Shown here: piece after piece, positions 1 through 6,313 of the stretch
How the letters are laid out: each line of letters starts with the position of its first letter
How positions within the stretch are numbered: the first letter of the stretch is position 1
Assembly (NCBI GenBank): GCA_946885735.1
Contig: CAMPGW010000075.1
Span: forward strand, 1 to 13,915
Direction of reading: 5' to 3'
DNA: 13,915 bases
Origin: an uncultured Gammaproteobacteria bacterium
GTDB lineage: Bacteria > Pseudomonadota > Gammaproteobacteria > Xanthomonadales > Xanthomonadaceae
Made by a program: the position numbers and the translations under genes
The notes under the pieces: model-generated
What the model was told of the DNA's origin: nothing
The model's database searches: none
What the model saw: the letters and a program-made list of their open reading frames with translations, nothing else

Positions 1-218
1 TGAAGAAGATGTTCCCGAACCTCGACTGGTACAGCGCCTCGGCCTACCACATGATGGGCATCCCGACACCGATGTTCACCCCGCTGTTCGTGATCGCGCG
101 GACCAGCGGCTGGTCCGCGCACGTCATCGAGCAGCGGCAGGACGGCAAGATCATCCGGCCCAGCGCGAACTACACCGGCCCGGAAGACCGCGAGTACACG
201 CCGATCGAAAGGCGCTGA
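1..218 (+). CDS. prpC: 2-methylcitrate synthase, C-terminal end (partial at left edge)
   Basis: This is the last 72 codons of a gene that enters from the left edge (reading frame from base 3, stop TGA 216-218). The peptide carries the end of the citrate synthase fold: [16 protein letters not shown], then [13 protein letters not shown], then [21 protein letters not shown]. It matches the end of E. coli PrpC, as remembered, almost residue for residue. In citrate synthases this tail supplies the arginine of the IIRP segment, which helps bind the carboxylate of the oxaloacetate-derived product. PrpC condenses propionyl-CoA with oxaloacetate to 2-methylcitrate in cytosolic propionate catabolism. 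The [17 protein letters not shown] stretch favours methylcitrate synthase over housekeeping GltA, but the main catalytic residues lie outside the window. It is followed after 1 nt by a channel gene that uses its 3' end as ribosome binding site. Confidence 0.88.
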   Translation, partial: KKMFPNLDWYSASAYHMMGIPTPMFTPLFVIARTSGWSAHVIEQRQDGKIIRPSANYTGPEDREYTPIERR

Positions 219-219
219 C

Positions 220-666
220 GTGTACGGCGACTGGCGGGCCAATCTGCTGGTCGTTCTCGCCACGGCGCTCGCAGTGGCCGCCAGCGTTCTCGTCCACTAC
301 GAGGGCCTGGTCCGCCTCTCGGCCTGGCTTGGCCGGCGCCATCCGGCGCATGCACGGCGCAAGGTGCTCTACGGAATCTTCGGCGTGCTCGGCTGGCACG
401 TCGTCGAGATCTGGATCTTCGGCCTCGTGACCTGGGTATTGCTGCAGTGGCCCGGCACGGGGTTCATGGCGGGGGCGCCCGACCTGGGGCTGCTCGACGC
501 GATCTACGCGTCCGCGATGACCTACACCACGGTCGGCTTCGGCGACCTCGCGCCGGTGGGTCCGGTGCGCTTCCTGAGCGGCACCGAGGCCTTGACCGGA
601 TTCGTGCTCATCACCTGGTCCGCCTCCTTCACCTTCTTGGAGATGGAGCGCTTCTGGCGCCGCTGA
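220..666 (+). CDS. small potassium-channel-like membrane protein (Ion_trans_2 pore)
   Basis: This is a 148-residue integral membrane protein. The pore loop has a K+ selectivity filter, TVGFGD (residues 104-109, in YASAMTYTTVGFGDLAP). Hydrophobic segments lie at about 8-27, 49-75 and 118-140, giving an extra N-terminal helix before the usual helix-pore-helix unit. I see no RCK/TrkA-N or cyclic-nucleotide domain, and the protein ends soon after the last helix (EMERFWRR). A subunit of this size would have to tetramerise to form a pore. The start is GTG at 220, one base after the prpC stop. GAAAGG at 207-212 inside prpC is a suitable ribosome binding site, so translation is probably coupled. A role alongside propionate metabolism is not evident, and the link may be purely positional. 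The pore signature is firm; ion specificity and gating are inferred. Confidence 0.85.
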   Translation: MYGDWRANLLVVLATALAVAASVLVHYEGLVRLSAWLGRRHPAHARRKVLYGIFGVLGWHVVEIWIFGLVTWVLLQWPGTGFMAGAPDLGLLDAIYASAMTYTTVGFGDLAPVGPVRFLSGTEALTGFVLITWSASFTFLEMERFWRR

Positions 667-670
667 GCAC

Positions 671-1117
671 TTATTCCACCAGGCGCTCGACCCGGTAGAA
701 GCGGTGCTCGCCGATCCTGGCCACCAGCGGCCGGTCACCCCAGCTCGGCCGGGCGTGAAGGGCGGCGAAGTGGCTTGCGCCGGGGACGACCTCGCGGCGC
801 TCGCCCGGCGGACGCTGCCAATCCTGCTGCGCCTGGAACGCGACCGCGACCGCCTGCTCCCAGGCGTCCACCGAACCGAGGCGGAGATTGGGATTCACGA
901 AGCTCGGGGCGAACTGGCTGGGGGCAGTCACCACTTCGCAGACGGACTCGCCCCAGCGGCCATCGGCGCGCCGACGCATCGCGACCTCCGCGACTGCCTG
1001 CTGGCCGGCGACGGGCTGGTCCCGAGCCTCGAGGTAGACCGTCGCGGCCAGACAGAGTGGATCGGCCGCCGATTGCGGCAGGACGCTGGCGAGCCAGAGC
1101 AGGAAGGAGAGCTTCAT
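671..1117 (-). CDS. secreted cell wall hydrolase, SleB family
   Basis: This is a 148-residue protein with a Sec-type signal peptide (MKLSFLLWLASVLPQSAA, probable cut near residue 18). A compact SleB/Hydrolase_2 domain follows. Visible family blocks are CLAATVYLEAR (residues 22-32, with the probable catalytic Glu30), the AVAEVAMRR helix, SVCEVV with Cys60, SQFAPSF (67-73), ASHFAALHARPSW (114-126) and a final ARIGEHRFYR. Family members act as lytic transglycosylase-like or amidase-like enzymes on peptidoglycan. In a Gram-negative cell this would occur in the periplasm, for wall remodelling. Cys22 and Cys60 could form a disulfide after export. The start at 1117 has no clear Shine-Dalgarno sequence, but the signal peptide begins exactly there. 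The gene ends 4 nt from the converging channel gene. The family call is firm; the bond cleaved is not known from sequence. Confidence 0.87.
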   Translation of the reverse strand: MKLSFLLWLASVLPQSAADPLCLAATVYLEARDQPVAGQQAVAEVAMRRRADGRWGESVCEVVTAPSQFAPSFVNPNLRLGSVDAWEQAVAVAFQAQQDWQRPPGERREVVPGASHFAALHARPSWGDRPLVARIGEHRFYRVERLVE

Positions 1118-1332
1118 CCGGGGTGACCGTGGGGTGGGACGAGGGCGCGCATCCTACGGTTCAGGGCGCAACAACCGGTGAATGGTCTTCGCCAAGCCCT
1201 TGATTTTACGGAGCAACTACTCGAAAACCCGGCTAAACCCCTGTCTGCGCTGAAGTCGCGCGGGACTGCGCGACCGTTCAGGAAGATGAAATCCACCGGC
1301 GGCCAAGACCGGCCGGGCGCGAATTGCGCGGA
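1118..1332. other. intergenic stretch without a gene
   Basis: This 215-bp gap lies between two minus-strand genes, fadH upstream and the SleB-like hydrolase downstream. Short open frames here look like chance, with no family motif or ribosome binding site. It should contain the end of the fadH transcript and the hydrolase promoter. I see one GC-rich hairpin (listed separately) but no U-tract terminator. The best -10-like match on the minus strand is TAAAAT (complement of 1202-1207), without a good -35 partner. Confidence 0.5.
1255..1274. repeat. perfect 7-bp GC-rich inverted repeat (hairpin) downstream of fadH
   Basis: GTCGCGC (1255-1261) and GCGCGAC (1268-1274) are perfect complements around a 6-nt loop. 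The hairpin lies about 60 bp past the fadH stop in the direction of fadH transcription. No T-run follows on either strand, so it is not a standard intrinsic terminator. It could slow polymerase or protect an mRNA end, or be chance in GC-rich DNA. Confidence 0.3.
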
Positions 1333-3354
1333 TCAGAGCGATGCGGCGAGCCTGCTCCCCTGGGCGATCGCGCGCTTGGCGTCGAGCTCGGCCGCCAGGT
1401 CGGCGCCCCCGATCAGGTGTGGCTTGCACCCTGCCAGGCGCAAGGGCTCGGCGAGGTCACGCAGGGGTTCCTGCCCGGCGCAGATCACGACCGTATCGAC
1501 CGGCAAGGTCTGCACGAGCTCGCCCTGGCGGATATGCAGACCGGAGTCGTCCACGCCCAGATATTCGACTCCGCTCATCGTCTTCACGGCATGCGCCTTC
1601 AGGGACGCACGATGGATCCAGCCGGTGGTCTTGCCCAGTCGCGCCCCCGGCTTGCCCGGGCTGCGCTGCAGCAGCCACACCTGGCGGGCGGGCGGTTCCG
1701 GCCGAGGCGCCGCCAGTGCGCCGGCGCTCTCGAAGCTGGGGTCGACGCCCCATTCCGCCATCCACCGGCCGATATCCAGGGTAGGCGAGGGCGCTGGCTG
1801 CACCAGGAACTCCGCCACGTCGAAACCAATGCCGCCCGCGCCGATCAGGGCCACCCGAGCTCCGGGCTCGACCCTGCCGGTGAGTACGTCCGCATAGCCG
1901 CAGACCTTGGGATGATCGGCGCCGGGAAAGTCCACCTTCCGCGGCACCACGCCGGTCGCCAGAACCACGTCGTCGAAGTCGCGCAAGGCCTCGGCCGTCG
2001 CACGCACGCCCAGCCTCTGCTCGACGCCCAGCTGCGCAAGCCGCGTGGCGAAATAGCGCAGGGTCTCGGCGAACTCCTCCTTGCCCGGGATCCTGCGCGC
2101 AAGCTGGAACTGCCCGCCGATCGCGGCCGCCGCATCGAACAGCGTGACCCGATGGCCGCGCTCGGCGGCGACGGTGGCGCAGGCCAGGCCCGCCGGGCCT
2201 GCGCCCACCACGGCGATTCGTCGTGGAGAGGCAGCGGGCCGGTAGACGAGGTCGGTCTCGGCGCAGGCGCGCGGATTGACCAGGCAGCTGGCCGTGCGGT
2301 TTTCGAAGGCATGGTCCAGGCAGGCCTGGTTGCAGGCGATGCAGGTATTGATCTCGTCGCGCCGACCGCTGCGCGCCTTCGCCGGCCATTGCGGATCGGC
2401 CAGCAGCGGGCGCGCCATCGAGACCATGTCCGCATGCCCGCCGGCAATCACGGCTTCGGCCTCCTCCGGCATGTTGATGCGGTTGGTCGCCACCAGGGGC
2501 AGCTTCACGTGGGGCCGAAGCTTGGCGGTCACGCCGGCGAAGGCCGCGCGCGGCACCGAGGTGGCGATGGTGGGCACCCGCGCCTCGTGCCAGCCGATGC
2601 CGGTGTTGATGATGGTGGCGCCGGCGGCTTCGATCGCGCGCGCCTGAAGGACGATCTCGTCCCAATCCGAGCCACCGGGCACCAGCTCGGCCATTGACAG
2701 GCGGTAGATCAGGATGAAATCCGGCCCGCAGGCCTCCCGGATCCGCCGCACGATCTCGACCGCGAAGCGCATGCGTTTTTCAGGCGTTCCGCCCCAGGCG
2801 TCCTGGCGATGGTTGGTGCGCGCGGACAGGAACTGATTGATGAGATAGCCCTCGGACCCCATCACTTCGACGCCGTCGTAACCGGCGTCGCGAGCGAGAC
2901 GGGCGCAGTTCACATAGGCGCGGATCTGCCGCTCCACACCCCACGTGCCCAGGCCGCGCGGCTTGAAGGGGTTGATGGGCGCCTGCAGCGGCGAGGCCGA
3001 GACCGTCAGTGGGTGATAGCCGTAGCGACCGGCATGCAGGATCTGCAAGCAGATTCGGCTACCGGCCGCGTGCACCGCGTCGGTCACGATCCGGTGCTTG
3101 TGGATTTCCCAGGGCCAGCTGAGCTTGGCGGCGAAGGGCTTCAGCCACCCCACGAGGTTCGGGGAGACTCCGCCGGTCACCATCAGCGCCGCCCCGCCCT
3201 CGGCGCGCTCGCGAAAGTAGGCCGCCAGGCGGGGGAAGTCCCGGCTTCGGTCTTCCAGGCCCGTGTGCATCGAACCCATGAGGATGCGGTTGGGCAGGAC
3301 GCAGGGGCCGATGTCCAGCGGCGAGAACAGGTGCGGGCAGGCGTCGGCGAGCAT
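1333..3354 (-). CDS. fadH: NADPH-dependent 2,4-dienoyl-CoA reductase
   Basis: The protein has 673 residues, against 672 for E. coli FadH, with long stretches of apparent identity. The enzyme reduces 2,4-dienoyl-CoA to an enoyl-CoA, so that polyunsaturated fatty acids can finish beta-oxidation in the cytosol. The domain order is complete. An old-yellow-enzyme TIM barrel (about 8-330) has the proton donors Tyr170 (GSEGYLIN) and His256 (GIGWHEARVPT). A 4Fe-4S cluster motif has Cys338, 341, 345 and 357. An FAD-binding Rossmann motif VVGAGPAGL spans 382-390, and an NADPH motif IGAGGIGF spans 504-511. The C-terminal VICAGQEP and RAIAQG blocks are present. The ATG at 3354 has no strong ribosome binding site, but SPLDIG at residues 11-16 aligns with the E. 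coli N-terminus, so the start is about right. It is divergent from the OmpA gene. Upstream repeats may hold its operator. No frameshift or missing residue was seen. Confidence 0.96.
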   Translation of the reverse strand: MLADACPHLFSPLDIGPCVLPNRILMGSMHTGLEDRSRDFPRLAAYFRERAEGGAALMVTGGVSPNLVGWLKPFAAKLSWPWEIHKHRIVTDAVHAAGSRICLQILHAGRYGYHPLTVSASPLQAPINPFKPRGLGTWGVERQIRAYVNCARLARDAGYDGVEVMGSEGYLINQFLSARTNHRQDAWGGTPEKRMRFAVEIVRRIREACGPDFILIYRLSMAELVPGGSDWDEIVLQARAIEAAGATIINTGIGWHEARVPTIATSVPRAAFAGVTAKLRPHVKLPLVATNRINMPEEAEAVIAGGHADMVSMARPLLADPQWPAKARSGRRDEINTCIACNQACLDHAFENRTASCLVNPRACAETDLVYRPAASPRRIAVVGAGPAGLACATVAAERGHRVTLFDAAAAIGGQFQLARRIPGKEEFAETLRYFATRLAQLGVEQRLGVRATAEALRDFDDVVLATGVVPRKVDFPGADHPKVCGYADVLTGRVEPGARVALIGAGGIGFDVAEFLVQPAPSPTLDIGRWMAEWGVDPSFESAGALAAPRPEPPARQVWLLQRSPGKPGARLGKTTGWIHRASLKAHAVKTMSGVEYLGVDDSGLHIRQGELVQTLPVDTVVICAGQEPLRDLAEPLRLAGCKPHLIGGADLAAELDAKRAIAQGSRLAASL

Positions 3355-3411
3355 GGGATACGCAGGCGTAGGGAGGCAGCCACGATGCAGGGAACCGCCG
3401 CTTCAGGCAAG

Positions 3412-3438
3412 CGTGAACCCGCTCACCCCCGGTTCACG
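3412..3438. promoter_or_regulatory. 8-bp perfect dyad upstream of fadH, candidate operator
   Basis: CGTGAACC (3412-3419) is the exact reverse complement of GGTTCACG (3431-3438), with 11 bases between them. The half-site centres are 19 bp apart, about two helical turns, as expected for a dimeric regulator. It lies 58-84 bp upstream of the fadH start, in the divergent region. I do not recognise it as a known FadR or PsrA box. It could be an operator of an unknown regulator or a chance palindrome. Confidence 0.35.
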
Positions 3439-3490
3439 GTCGTTCAGCCAGCCTTGCGACCTCAAGCGGCCGTTGGTCGCCGTGGAAAGC

Positions 3491-3558
3491 GGGGGTTTAA
3501 CGTTGTTGCGCCATTCAGGCCAGCTTGTTATATTCAGGTTAACGCCCCCCTGAAATAT
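3491..3558. repeat. nested inverted and direct repeats around the ompA-type promoter
   Basis: Three overlapping signals surround the promoter. GGGGGTTTAAC (3491-3501) pairs, with one bulged base, with GTTAACGCCCCC (3538-3549). ATATTCAGG (3530-3538) pairs, with one extra T, with CCTGAAATAT (3549-3558). ATTCAGG is repeated directly at 3513-3519 and 3532-3538, 19 bp apart. Together they enclose the likely -35 and -10 boxes and the first transcribed bases. They could be regulator binding sites or a leader hairpin; this is inference. Confidence 0.35.
3506..3534 (+). promoter_or_regulatory. sigma70-like promoter for the OmpA-family gene
   Basis: TTGCGC (3506-3511) and TATATT (3529-3534) are separated by 17 bp, which is the optimal sigma70 spacing. 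The region is locally A/T-rich in otherwise GC-rich DNA. Transcription would begin near 3541 and give an untranslated leader of about 95 nt, in keeping with the long leaders of abundant porin mRNAs. A good Shine-Dalgarno (GGAG, 3627-3630) sits 6 nt before the chosen ATG at 3637. Confidence 0.55.
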
Positions 3559-3636
3559 GGACGTTGAGTGGTATGGCATGGCAGTCGCCGGGCCGATTAC
3601 CGAAGTGAACTTTTTGATCGTCATATGGAGTTGAAC

Positions 3637-4731
3637 ATGAAGAAGAAGCTTCTGACCTGCGCCCTGCTCGCTGGCTTCGGCTTGGCCCAGAACGTAATGG
3701 CCCAGGATTACGACGACCGCTATTACCTGACCGCCGGCGGCGGCGTCTCGTTTTTTGACCAGGATCGCGCCGTCGCCGACGACGTGTTCGGCCAGATTGG
3801 CTTCGGGCGCTTTTTCTCGCCGAACCTCTCGCTCGACCTCGAGCTGGCTCACAGCAACCCGACCCTGAACGACAGCGGCGATTCCGAGCGCAACTGGGAG
3901 CTGACCAGCCTCTCGCTCGTCGGTCGCTACCACTTCATCCAGGAAGGCCGCGACTGGAACCCGTACGTTGCTGCCGGCATCGGTGCGACCGAGCACCACG
4001 ACGGTACCCAGACCCAGCCGCAGGTGTTCGGCTTCAACCCGAGCCGCGTCGGTACCAACATGTCGATGCTGGTCGGCGTGGGCATGCAGAAGGACCTGGG
4101 CTATGCCAGCCTGCGCGCGGAAGTCGGCGCGAAGATGGACCTGGACGATGAGGGCCAGGGCGGTGACTACTACTCCGATGGCTACCTGGGCCTTTCCTTC
4201 CTGTTCCCGATCGGCGCCGAAGCCGAGCCGGTTGCCGAGGTCGCTCCGGCCGCCCCGCAGACCACCTGCGCGGACCTGGATGACGACGGCGACGGCGTCA
4301 ACAACTGCAACGACAAGTGCCCGGGCTCCGAAGCCGGCCAGGCGATCGGTGCGGATGGCTGCCCGGTTCCGCTGACGATCGACCTGAAGGGCGTGAACTT
4401 CGACTTCGACAAGGACGAGCTGCGTCCGGATGCCGTTGCGATCCTCGACGAGGCCATCGCGATCCTCGGCAAGTACCCGCAGCTGCGGGTTGAAGTCGCC
4501 GGCCACACCGACTCCGTCGGCACCGACGAGTACAACCAGGGCCTGTCGGACCGTCGCGCCCGCGCCGTGTACGACTACCTGACCGGCCACGGCATCGACG
4601 CCGGCCGCCTGTCGGGCCCGACCGGTTACGGCGAGAGCCGCCCGATTGCTCCGAACACCAACGAAGATGGTTCGGACAACCCGGAAGGCCGCGCCCGCAA
4701 CCGCCGCACCGAGCTGAACGTCCAGAACTGA
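3637..4731 (+). CDS. OmpA-family outer membrane protein with TSP3 linker and peptidoglycan-binding domain
   Basis: The mature-type start is ATG 3637, preceded by GGAG. An in-frame extension to 3568 is open but would place 23 residues before a classic signal peptide, so I reject it. In the 364-residue product, the signal peptide covers 1-22 (KKKLLTCALLAGFGLAQNVMA). An eight-stranded beta-barrel of aromatic alternating strands covers about 27-192. An Ala/Pro/Glu linker covers 193-208. A cysteine-containing TSP3-type calcium-binding repeat follows (DLDDDGDGVNNC, 213-224, up to about 231), and the OmpA C-terminal domain covers about 250-364. Peptidoglycan (diaminopimelate) contacts known from E. 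coli OmpA, Asp271 and Arg286, correspond to Asp292 in GHTD and Arg307 in SDRRARAV. The protein anchors the outer membrane to the wall and may form a small pore. It has its own promoter and a strong terminator, so it is probably highly expressed and monocistronic. Confidence 0.93.
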   Translation: MKKKLLTCALLAGFGLAQNVMAQDYDDRYYLTAGGGVSFFDQDRAVADDVFGQIGFGRFFSPNLSLDLELAHSNPTLNDSGDSERNWELTSLSLVGRYHFIQEGRDWNPYVAAGIGATEHHDGTQTQPQVFGFNPSRVGTNMSMLVGVGMQKDLGYASLRAEVGAKMDLDDEGQGGDYYSDGYLGLSFLFPIGAEAEPVAEVAPAAPQTTCADLDDDGDGVNNCNDKCPGSEAGQAIGADGCPVPLTIDLKGVNFDFDKDELRPDAVAILDEAIAILGKYPQLRVEVAGHTDSVGTDEYNQGLSDRRARAVYDYLTGHGIDAGRLSGPTGYGESRPIAPNTNEDGSDNPEGRARNRRTELNVQN

Positions 4732-4752
4732 GTTCAGTCGTCACGCTTCACG

Positions 4753-4781
4753 AAAAAGCCCGGCTTCGGCCGGGCTTTTTT
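4753..4781 (+). terminator. intrinsic terminator after the OmpA-family gene
   Basis: AAAAAGCCCGGC (4753-4764) pairs perfectly over 12 bp with GCCGGGCTTTTT (4769-4780) around a very stable TTCG tetraloop, and is followed by one more T. It starts 22 nt after the stop codon. The A-run on the other arm means it could also end transcription from the minus strand, where the lipid operon arrives. Confidence 0.93.
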
Positions 4782-4782
4782 G

Positions 4783-4812
4783 TTGCCTCCGGGTTGCGCG
4801 CGGGACTATGCT
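4783..4812 (+). promoter_or_regulatory. possible sigma70 promoter for the small secreted protein
   Basis: TTGCCT (4783-4788) and TATGCT (4807-4812) are 18 bp apart, directly after the terminator. Transcription would start near 4819, leaving a short leader that contains the GAGGGAG ribosome binding site at 4827-4833. This placement supports the downstream start at 4841 over the ATG at 4808, which lies inside the -10 box. The boxes are imperfect, so confidence is modest. Confidence 0.35.
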
Positions 4813-4840
4813 CCGGGCGTCGCTTCGAGGGAGTGGGATC

Positions 4841-5251
4841 ATGATCTGCATGCGTTCCGGCATCGCGTTGGCCGTGATGTTCGCCGCGTCCCCCGCGTGG
4901 GCGGGTGACTGCCTGCTTCCCGTCGGGGCAAAGCTCGCCGAGGGAATGAGCACCGTCGCGCCGGAAATGGCCGCGGTCCCGGTCGGCCATCCGTACTGCC
5001 TTCCCGCCGATCAGGCACTTGCCCGGTTGCGCGCCCCCACGCCTGCCAGCGGCGCCTATGTGCCGCTGACCAAGGACGACAACACGCCGTGGCGCTTCGA
5101 CATGAGCCAGAACGGCAAGCGCATGACCGCCGTCGAGTTCGATGCGTGGATGAAGGCCAAGGGAATCCGCGTCGCCACCGGCAAGCCCGCTGTCGCCGCG
5201 CCTGCCGATGCGCCCGCCGCACCGCCACCGCCGGTACAGACGGGCAAGTAG
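4841..5251 (+). CDS. small secreted protein of unknown function
   Basis: I do not recognise a family. The product has 136 residues from ATG 4841, chosen for the GAGGGAG sequence 7 nt upstream. ATG 4808 is in frame but would disrupt the signal peptide and overlaps a possible -10 box. The N-terminus is a clear Sec signal peptide (hydrophobic core IALAVMFAAS, cleavage after AWA at residue 21). The mature part has two cysteines, Cys24 and Cys53, that could form a disulfide in the periplasm. An acidic/polar block WRFDMSQNGKRM then MTAVEFDAWMKAKGIR follows at about 84-110, and the tail is rich in Ala and Pro (about 113-133). No lipobox, membrane anchor or catalytic motif is visible. The block at 84-110 looks like a conserved core; I have an impression of similar sequences in Xanthomonadaceae proteins but cannot check it. 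The gene converges on the lipid operon with a 19-nt gap. Confidence 0.72.
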   Translation: MICMRSGIALAVMFAASPAWAGDCLLPVGAKLAEGMSTVAPEMAAVPVGHPYCLPADQALARLRAPTPASGAYVPLTKDDNTPWRFDMSQNGKRMTAVEFDAWMKAKGIRVATGKPAVAAPADAPAAPPPPVQTGK

Positions 5252-5270
5252 GCCGGATCGCGATGTCGGC

Positions 5271-6302
5271 CTAGTCGCGGCCGAACCGGTAATGGGCGAC
5301 CTGCCACTGGCGTCCCCCCTGGTAGCCGAACAACTCCGCGCAAGCCATCCAGAACATCCGCCAGCGCTGGTTCCAGCGAGCGGCATCGGCGGCCCCGTAG
5401 GTCGCAGCCATCAGCTCCCTGATCTCGTCGCGGTTGCGGTCATGGTTGGCCAGCCAGTGGTCGGCGGTGCGCTGGTAGTGCGTGCCCGCTAGCAACCAGC
5501 GTTCCTGCAGCTGCAGGTCGCGCTGGAAATGCAGCAGCGTGTCGGCGGCGGGCATCAGCCCGCCGGTGAAGAAGTGCCTGCCCATCCAGTCGTCCTCGCC
5601 TTCGGTCTCGAAGGGATACATGAGGGTCCGGTGGCAGAAGATGTGGACGAACAGGCTTCCCCCGGGACGCAGCCACCCCGATATCCGCTCGAGCAGGAGC
5701 GCGTAGTTGCGCATGTGCTCGAACATCTCGATCGACACGCAACGGTCGAACGCGTCGGCCGGCAACTGGAGCGTGTTCACGTCGCGGGTCAGGACCTTGA
5801 CGTTGGAGAGGCCGCGCTGGCCGCAGGCCGCCTCGATGTGGGCGCGCTGCGTCGCTGAATTCGACACGGCGGTGATGCGCGCATTCGGCAGTCGCTCGGC
5901 CATCCACAGCGTGAGGGATCCCCAGCCGCAGCCCAGCTCGAGGATGTCCTGGCCGTCGGCGAGGCCGGCGCGCTCGGCGTACAGCGCGAGCATGGCCTCC
6001 TCGGCTTCGTCCAGTGTCTCGTTTCCCGTGGGATACAGGCAGCTGGAGTACTTGAGGCGGCGGCCGAGGCAAAGTTCGAAGAACCTCGTCGGCAACTCGT
6101 AGTGCTGGGCATTGGCCGCGTCGGTGGCCAGCGCCAGCGGGCTGCGGCGCAGCGACTCGAGCTGGCGACGGAAACGCGCGTCGGCGCGTCCGGGCTCGAG
6201 CAGGCCCTCGTCCTGCAGCCGGCGGGAACACATGCGACGGATGCCGAGGCGGACGAGCGCATCCGGTACCAGGCCGCGCTCGACGAGTTCGATCATGGAC
6301 AT
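5271..6302 (-). CDS. SAM-dependent methyltransferase, CFA synthase / coclaurine N-methyltransferase-like
   Basis: This is the last gene of the lipid operon, with 343 residues. The start ATG 6302 is set by GGAG 6 nt upstream and lies 11 nt after the preceding stop; an open frame further upstream is a shadow of that gene. Class I methyltransferase motif I is DILELGCGWG (119-128). CFA-family blocks are KYSSCLYPTG (84-93), SIEMFEHMRNY (190-200, with the conserved Glu195), LFVHIFCHRT (217-226, His220) and THYQRTADHW (274-283). Glu195, His220 and Tyr276 correspond to bicarbonate-site residues of E. coli Cfa, so this copy keeps ligands that the other operon methyltransferase lacks. The short, basic N-terminus lacks the full lipid-binding domain of Cfa and resembles the branch that includes plant coclaurine N-methyltransferase. 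It probably transfers a methyl from SAM to an unsaturated acyl chain or a related lipid; the substrate is unknown. Confidence 0.85.
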   Translation of the reverse strand: MSMIELVERGLVPDALVRLGIRRMCSRRLQDEGLLEPGRADARFRRQLESLRRSPLALATDAANAQHYELPTRFFELCLGRRLKYSSCLYPTGNETLDEAEEAMLALYAERAGLADGQDILELGCGWGSLTLWMAERLPNARITAVSNSATQRAHIEAACGQRGLSNVKVLTRDVNTLQLPADAFDRCVSIEMFEHMRNYALLLERISGWLRPGGSLFVHIFCHRTLMYPFETEGEDDWMGRHFFTGGLMPAADTLLHFQRDLQLQERWLLAGTHYQRTADHWLANHDRNRDEIRELMAATYGAADAARWNQRWRMFWMACAELFGYQGGRQWQVAHYRFGRD

Positions 6303-6313
6303 GCTGTCTCCGG

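Noticed and set aside
1114..1296. 60-codon minus-strand open frame in the fadH-hydrolase gap
   Set aside because: No ribosome site, no recognisable motif, and it runs just into the hydrolase start; likely chance.
1324..2697. 457-codon plus-strand open frame across fadH
   Set aside because: It mirrors fadH codons, has an Arg/Gly/Ala/His-rich composition and no motif; fadH on the other strand is complete and unambiguous.
3568..3636. Upstream in-frame start giving a 387-residue OmpA protein
   Set aside because: It would bury the signal peptide behind 23 polar residues. GGAG before ATG 3637 and the MKKK signal peptide favour the shorter form.
3403..4590. 395-codon open frame on the minus strand, antisense to the OmpA-family gene
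   Set aside because: It is an artefact of high-GC codon use in the real gene. The product is a repetitive Val/Ala/Arg/Gly sequence without domain, signal peptide or ribosome site, while the plus strand encodes a complete known family.
5090..5160. EF-hand-like segment in the secreted orphan (FDMSQNGKRMTAVEF)
   Set aside because: The spacing is one residue too long for the 12-residue EF loop, and positions 3 and 5 are Ser and Asn with no second hand, so a calcium-binding call is not supported.
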